The notes under the pieces were generated by a model. The model was not told the DNA's origin. It made no database searches and saw nothing but the letters and a program-made list of their open reading frames with translations. A program made the translations under genes and the position numbers. From positions 1,798,001 to 1,862,000 of the forward strand of contig NZ_CP034142.1 in NCBI RefSeq assembly GCF_003994855.1: a DNA stretch of 64,000 nucleotides. Direction: 5' to 3'. The first letter of the stretch is position 1. Each line of letters begins with the position of its first letter. This document shows positions 60,822-64,000 of this stretch, one piece after another. Source of the stretch: Marinobacter sp. NP-4(2019). GTDB taxonomy: Bacteria > Pseudomonadota > Gammaproteobacteria > Pseudomonadales > Oleiphilaceae.

Positions 60822-62006
60822 TTAGCCGAGGGCTTTCTGCAGCCGCTCGATGGCCTTTTTCAGGTTATCCATGCTGGTTGCAAAGCTCAGACGCATGTGG
60901 CCTGGAGAGCCAAACGCCGAGCCTGGAACCAGGGCCACGCCCGCTTCGGTCAGCAGCTTCTCGGCAAACTCCACGTCGTTGCTGACGCTGCTGTCGGCAT
61001 CAATCGCACCCTGGAAGCTCGGGAACACATAGAAGGTTCCGTCGCCGTTCAGGCATTCTACGCCCGGCAGCTTGTTCAGGGCCTCTACCAGCCAGTCGTG
61101 GCGTTCCTTGAACGCCGTGACCATCTCGCTCACACAATCCTGCGGACCATCCAGGGCAGCCTGGGCGGCGGCCTGGGAGATGGACGCCGGGTTGGAGGTG
61201 CTCTGGGACTGGATCTTCTTCATGGCGCCGATGATTTTTGCCGGGCCAGCGGCGTAGCCGATACGCCAGCCAGTCATGGAGTAGGCCTTGGACACGCCGT
61301 TCAGTACAAACGTGCGGTCGTACAGCTCCGGTGTGGCGTTCAGGATGTTGCAGAACGGCTTGCCTGTCCACAGGATCGGCTCGTACATGTCGTCAGTGGC
61401 GATCATGATCTGTGGGTGCTTTTTCAGCACTTCGCCAATAGCCTGCAGCTCTTCCAGGGTGTAGGCCATGCCGCTGGGGTTGGACGGGCTGTTGATCACA
61501 AACAGGCGGGTACGCTCGGTGATGGCGTTTTCCAGCTGTTCCGGGGTGATCTTGAAGCGAGTGTCCGCGGTGGTATCAATGATGACCGGTTGGCCTTCGG
61601 CGACCAGTACCATATCCGGATAGGACACCCAGTAAGGCGCCGGGATGATGGCTTCATCGCCAGGGTTCAAGGTGGCCAGGGCGAGGTTGAAAAAGCTCTG
61701 TTTGCCACCACTGCTTACCAAGATCTGGTTGGCTTCGTATTCCAGGCCGTTGTCCCGTTTGAACTTCGCAATGATCGCCTTTTTCAGCGCGGGCGTACCA
61801 TCCACGGCAGTGTACTTGGTCTGGCCGTTTTTAATGGCCTCCATGGCTGCCTGTTTGATGTGTTCAGGGGTGTCGAAGTCCGGCTCGCCGGCACCGAGGC
61901 CGATGATGTCCTGGCCAGCAGCGCGTAATTCGGCTGCTTTGTTGGTGACAGCGAGGGTGGGAGAGGGCTTGATTGCCTGTACTCGGCTGGAAAGTTGAAG
62001 GTCCAA
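60822..62006 (-). CDS. Aspartate aminotransferase family (class I/II PLP enzyme)
   Basis: A 394-residue fold-type I aminotransferase of the subgroup Ib aspartate/prephenate aminotransferases: LSSRVQAIKPSPTLAVTNKA at the N-terminus, GAGEPDFDTPEHIK, the NSPSNPSG loop, and the PLP lysine in NGVSKAYSMTGWRIGYAAG. It would interconvert aspartate and oxaloacetate. The likely start is TTG at 62006 behind AGGAG; no ATG fits the conserved N-terminus, and the frame upstream to 62108 is not protein-like. Divergent from uvrB. Confidence 0.92.
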   Translation of the reverse strand: MDLQLSSRVQAIKPSPTLAVTNKAAELRAAGQDIIGLGAGEPDFDTPEHIKQAAMEAIKNGQTKYTAVDGTPALKKAIIAKFKRDNGLEYEANQILVSSGGKQSFFNLALATLNPGDEAIIPAPYWVSYPDMVLVAEGQPVIIDTTADTRFKITPEQLENAITERTRLFVINSPSNPSGMAYTLEELQAIGEVLKKHPQIMIATDDMYEPILWTGKPFCNILNATPELYDRTFVLNGVSKAYSMTGWRIGYAAGPAKIIGAMKKIQSQSTSNPASISQAAAQAALDGPQDCVSEMVTAFKERHDWLVEALNKLPGVECLNGDGTFYVFPSFQGAIDADSSVSNDVEFAEKLLTEAGVALVPGSAFGSPGHMRLSFATSMDNLKKAIERLQKALG

Positions 62007-62189
62007 ACTTGCGCTCCTTAAAGCTGCGTTCGATAGGGCTGCGACTCGCCGGCATCCCATTGTTCCGGTTAATTCACGGGCGGTCGTAGATCGGAGTGAT
62101 GGTACCATGAAGCCAGCGTGACGATAAATTTCTCTGTAGTATGCAGCTATAGAATATTCGAACCATTCAGCGGAGGTTGTCTGCCAATT

Positions 62190-64000
62190 ATGGCCACTTC
62201 AGAAACCGGCGCCCTCATGAAAGACGGGGCGTTCAAGGTCGATTCACCATTCCAGCCCGCCGGGGACCAGCCCAAGGCTATTGAAGGGCTGGTGGATGGT
62301 ATTCAATCGGGTCTGGCGCACCAGACGCTGCTGGGGGTGACCGGCTCGGGCAAGACGTTCAGCATTGCCAATGTGATCCAGCAGGTTCAACGACCGACCA
62401 TCATCATGGCTCACAACAAGACTCTGGCGGCGCAGCTGTATGGGGAGTTCCGGGAGTTCTTTCCGGACAATGCCGTTGAGTACTTCGTTTCCTATTACGA
62501 CTACTATCAGCCGGAAGCCTATGTGCCTTCCTCGGACACCTTTATCGAAAAGGATGCGTCCATCAACGAGCACATCGAGCAGATGAGGCTGTCGGCGACC
62601 AAGGCCTTGCTGGAGCGGCCGGACGCGATCATTGTGGCCACGGTCTCCTCGATTTACGGCCTGGGCGATCCGCAGTCCTACCTGAAAATGATGTTGCACC
62701 TGGACCGCGGCGACCAGATCGATCAGCGCGATATTCTACGCCGGCTGGCCGAGCTGCAGTACACCCGGAATGATGTCGAGTTCCACCGGGCCAATTACCG
62801 GGTCAGGGGCGATGTCATCGATGTGTTCCCGGCGGAATCGGAGAAAGAGGCCATTCGGATCGAGTTGTTCGATGACGAGGTGGAAAACCTGAGCTATTTC
62901 GATCCGCTCACCGGTGAGGTGCTGCGGCGGGTGCCCCGGGTCACGATCTATCCCAAGTCCCACTATGTCACCCCGAGGCAGACTGTGCTGGATGCGGTCG
63001 AGCGTATCAAGGTGGAGCTGGACGAACGGCTGCAGCAGTTGCGGGACAATAACCGGTTGGTGGAAGCCCAACGTCTGGAAGAGCGCACCCGCTACGACAT
63101 CGAGATGATGATGGAGCTGGGCTACTGCAACGGCATCGAGAACTACTCCCGCTATCTCTCTGGCCGCCGTCCCGGTGAGGCGCCGCCCACGCTGTTCGAT
63201 TACCTGCCGCCCAACGCCTTGCTGGTGGTGGACGAGTCTCACGTTACCATTCCCCAGATCGGCGCCATGTACAAGGGCGACCGGTCCCGCAAGGAAACCC
63301 TGGTGGAGTACGGTTTCCGCTTGCCGTCAGCCTTGGACAACCGGCCCATGCGGTTCGATGAATGGGAGCGGATTGCGCCCCAGATGATCTTCGTTTCCGC
63401 TACTCCAGGCAACTATGAGGCCGAACACGCGGGCCAGGTGGTTGAGCAGGTGGTGCGGCCGACCGGACTGTTGGACCCGGAGATTGAAGTTCGTCCTGCG
63501 TCCACCCAGGTGGACGATCTGTTGTCGGAAATCCGCGCCCGTACAGCTGTGAATGAGCGAGTGCTGGTCACCACCCTGACCAAACGCATGGCGGAGGATC
63601 TAACGGACTTCCTGATGGAGCACGATATCCGTGTTCGTTACCTGCACTCGGACATCGATACGGTTGAGCGGGTGGAAATCATTCGCGACCTGCGCCGGGG
63701 TGAGTTTGACGTGCTGGTGGGCATCAACCTGCTGAGGGAAGGTCTGGACATGCCAGAGGTATCCCTGGTGGCGATCCTGGACGCCGACAAGGAAGGTTTC
63801 CTGCGGTCCGAACGCTCACTGATCCAGACCATTGGCCGTGCTGCGCGGAACGTGCATGGCAAGGCGATTCTTTACGGCGACCGCATTACCGGTTCCATGC
63901 AGCGGGCCATTGACGAGACCGAGCGCCGGCGCGCCAAACAGGAAGCCCACAACCTGGAACAGGGCATTACGCCCCAGGGTCTGAACAAGAAGATTGCCGA
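62190..64000 (+). CDS. uvrB: Excinuclease ABC subunit B (partial at window end)
   Basis: UvrB is the damage-verifying helicase-like subunit of nucleotide excision repair. The first 603 codons are present and open. They show Walker A GVTGSGKTFSIANVI, the DNA-clasping beta-hairpin segment YYDYYQPEAYVPSSDTFIEKDA, DESHVTIPQ, SATPGNYE, and the helicase motifs REGLDMPEVSLVAILDADKEGF and QTIGRAARN. The C-terminal UvrC-binding coiled coil lies beyond the window. The ATG at 62190 follows GGAGG by 16 bases, so the ribosome spacing is loose. No CTGT-N8-ACAG LexA box is seen in the 183-base divergent gap. Confidence 0.96.
   Translation, partial: MATSETGALMKDGAFKVDSPFQPAGDQPKAIEGLVDGIQSGLAHQTLLGVTGSGKTFSIANVIQQVQRPTIIMAHNKTLAAQLYGEFREFFPDNAVEYFVSYYDYYQPEAYVPSSDTFIEKDASINEHIEQMRLSATKALLERPDAIIVATVSSIYGLGDPQSYLKMMLHLDRGDQIDQRDILRRLAELQYTRNDVEFHRANYRVRGDVIDVFPAESEKEAIRIELFDDEVENLSYFDPLTGEVLRRVPRVTIYPKSHYVTPRQTVLDAVERIKVELDERLQQLRDNNRLVEAQRLEERTRYDIEMMMELGYCNGIENYSRYLSGRRPGEAPPTLFDYLPPNALLVVDESHVTIPQIGAMYKGDRSRKETLVEYGFRLPSALDNRPMRFDEWERIAPQMIFVSATPGNYEAEHAGQVVEQVVRPTGLLDPEIEVRPASTQVDDLLSEIRARTAVNERVLVTTLTKRMAEDLTDFLMEHDIRVRYLHSDIDTVERVEIIRDLRRGEFDVLVGINLLREGLDMPEVSLVAILDADKEGFLRSERSLIQTIGRAARNVHGKAILYGDRITGSMQRAIDETERRRAKQEAHNLEQGITPQGLNKKIA

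Noticed and set aside
62007..62189. LexA box upstream of uvrB
   Set aside because: CTGTAGTATGCAG has one half-site only; there is no ACAG at the required spacing.

Overview
The window is ordinary gammaproteobacterial chromosome of moderately high GC, most like Marinobacter or a close relative. The evidence is the Pseudomonas-type gene order gyrA-serC-pheA-hisC-tyrA/aroA fusion-cmk-rpsA-ihfB-lapAB-pyrF, the block alaS-lysC-csrA-tRNA-Ser-tRNA-Arg, a sodium-pumping oxaloacetate decarboxylase (oadGAB) that suits a marine cell, and a LexA-boxed imuA-imuB-dnaE2 cassette. The genus is inferred from content and order, not from a search. No plasmid, prophage, insertion sequence or CRISPR array is visible.

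Layout. 0-7.5 kb: end of an unknown gene, a YqcC-like gene, nadC, a DUF1631 gene, ampD, a frameshifted ampE, and a chemoreceptor behind a near-consensus FliA (sigma-28) promoter. 7.5-17.2 kb: minus-strand pepA-holC-valS-panE-pduO-type adenosyltransferase, divergent lptFG (lipopolysaccharide export) and an RDD membrane protein. 17.3-25.1 kb: alaS, lysC, csrA, three tRNA genes followed by an odd duplicated tRNA-tail segment, a CHRD-domain secreted protein, a DUF2058 gene and dbpA. 25.3-37.1 kb: oadGAB, the SOS mutagenesis cassette, phhB, and a Tat-type aldo/keto reductase coupled to an NTP/NDP-exchange-type transporter. 37.2-46.4 kb: rlmA, a Lon-type protease with a UspA-like partner, an FtsH paralogue coupled to a small YkoF-like protein, ggt and purU. 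46.5-60.0 kb: the gyrA to pyrF block of aromatic amino acid, nucleotide, translation and envelope genes. 60.0-64.0 kb: a repeat-rich gap, tRNA-Asn, an aspartate aminotransferase and the first 603 codons of uvrB.

The most unusual signal is non-coding. Four intergenic elements (about 12.1, 28.9, 60.1 and 60.5 kb) share a nearly constant 54-55 base core holding two small hairpins, each built round CATCCATG in the intact copies. Each core is enclosed by a perfect 22-28 base inverted repeat whose sequence differs from locus to locus. The predicted fold is a T-shaped three-way junction with a constant head and a variable but always self-complementary stem. Each element has GTAG-type REP hairpins near it. 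A second odd locus is a 93-base direct repeat with 12-base terminal inverted repeats that begins inside the 3' end of a tRNA-Arg gene and recurs 190 bases later.

Functional links: translation and its control (valS, alaS, four tRNAs, csrA, rpsA, dbpA, rlmA), envelope biogenesis and its regulation (lptFG, lapAB, ampDE), aromatic amino acid synthesis (pheA, hisC, tyrA/aroA, with phhB), protein quality control (Lon-like, FtsH-like, UspA-like), and DNA damage tolerance or repair (imuAB-dnaE2, uvrB).
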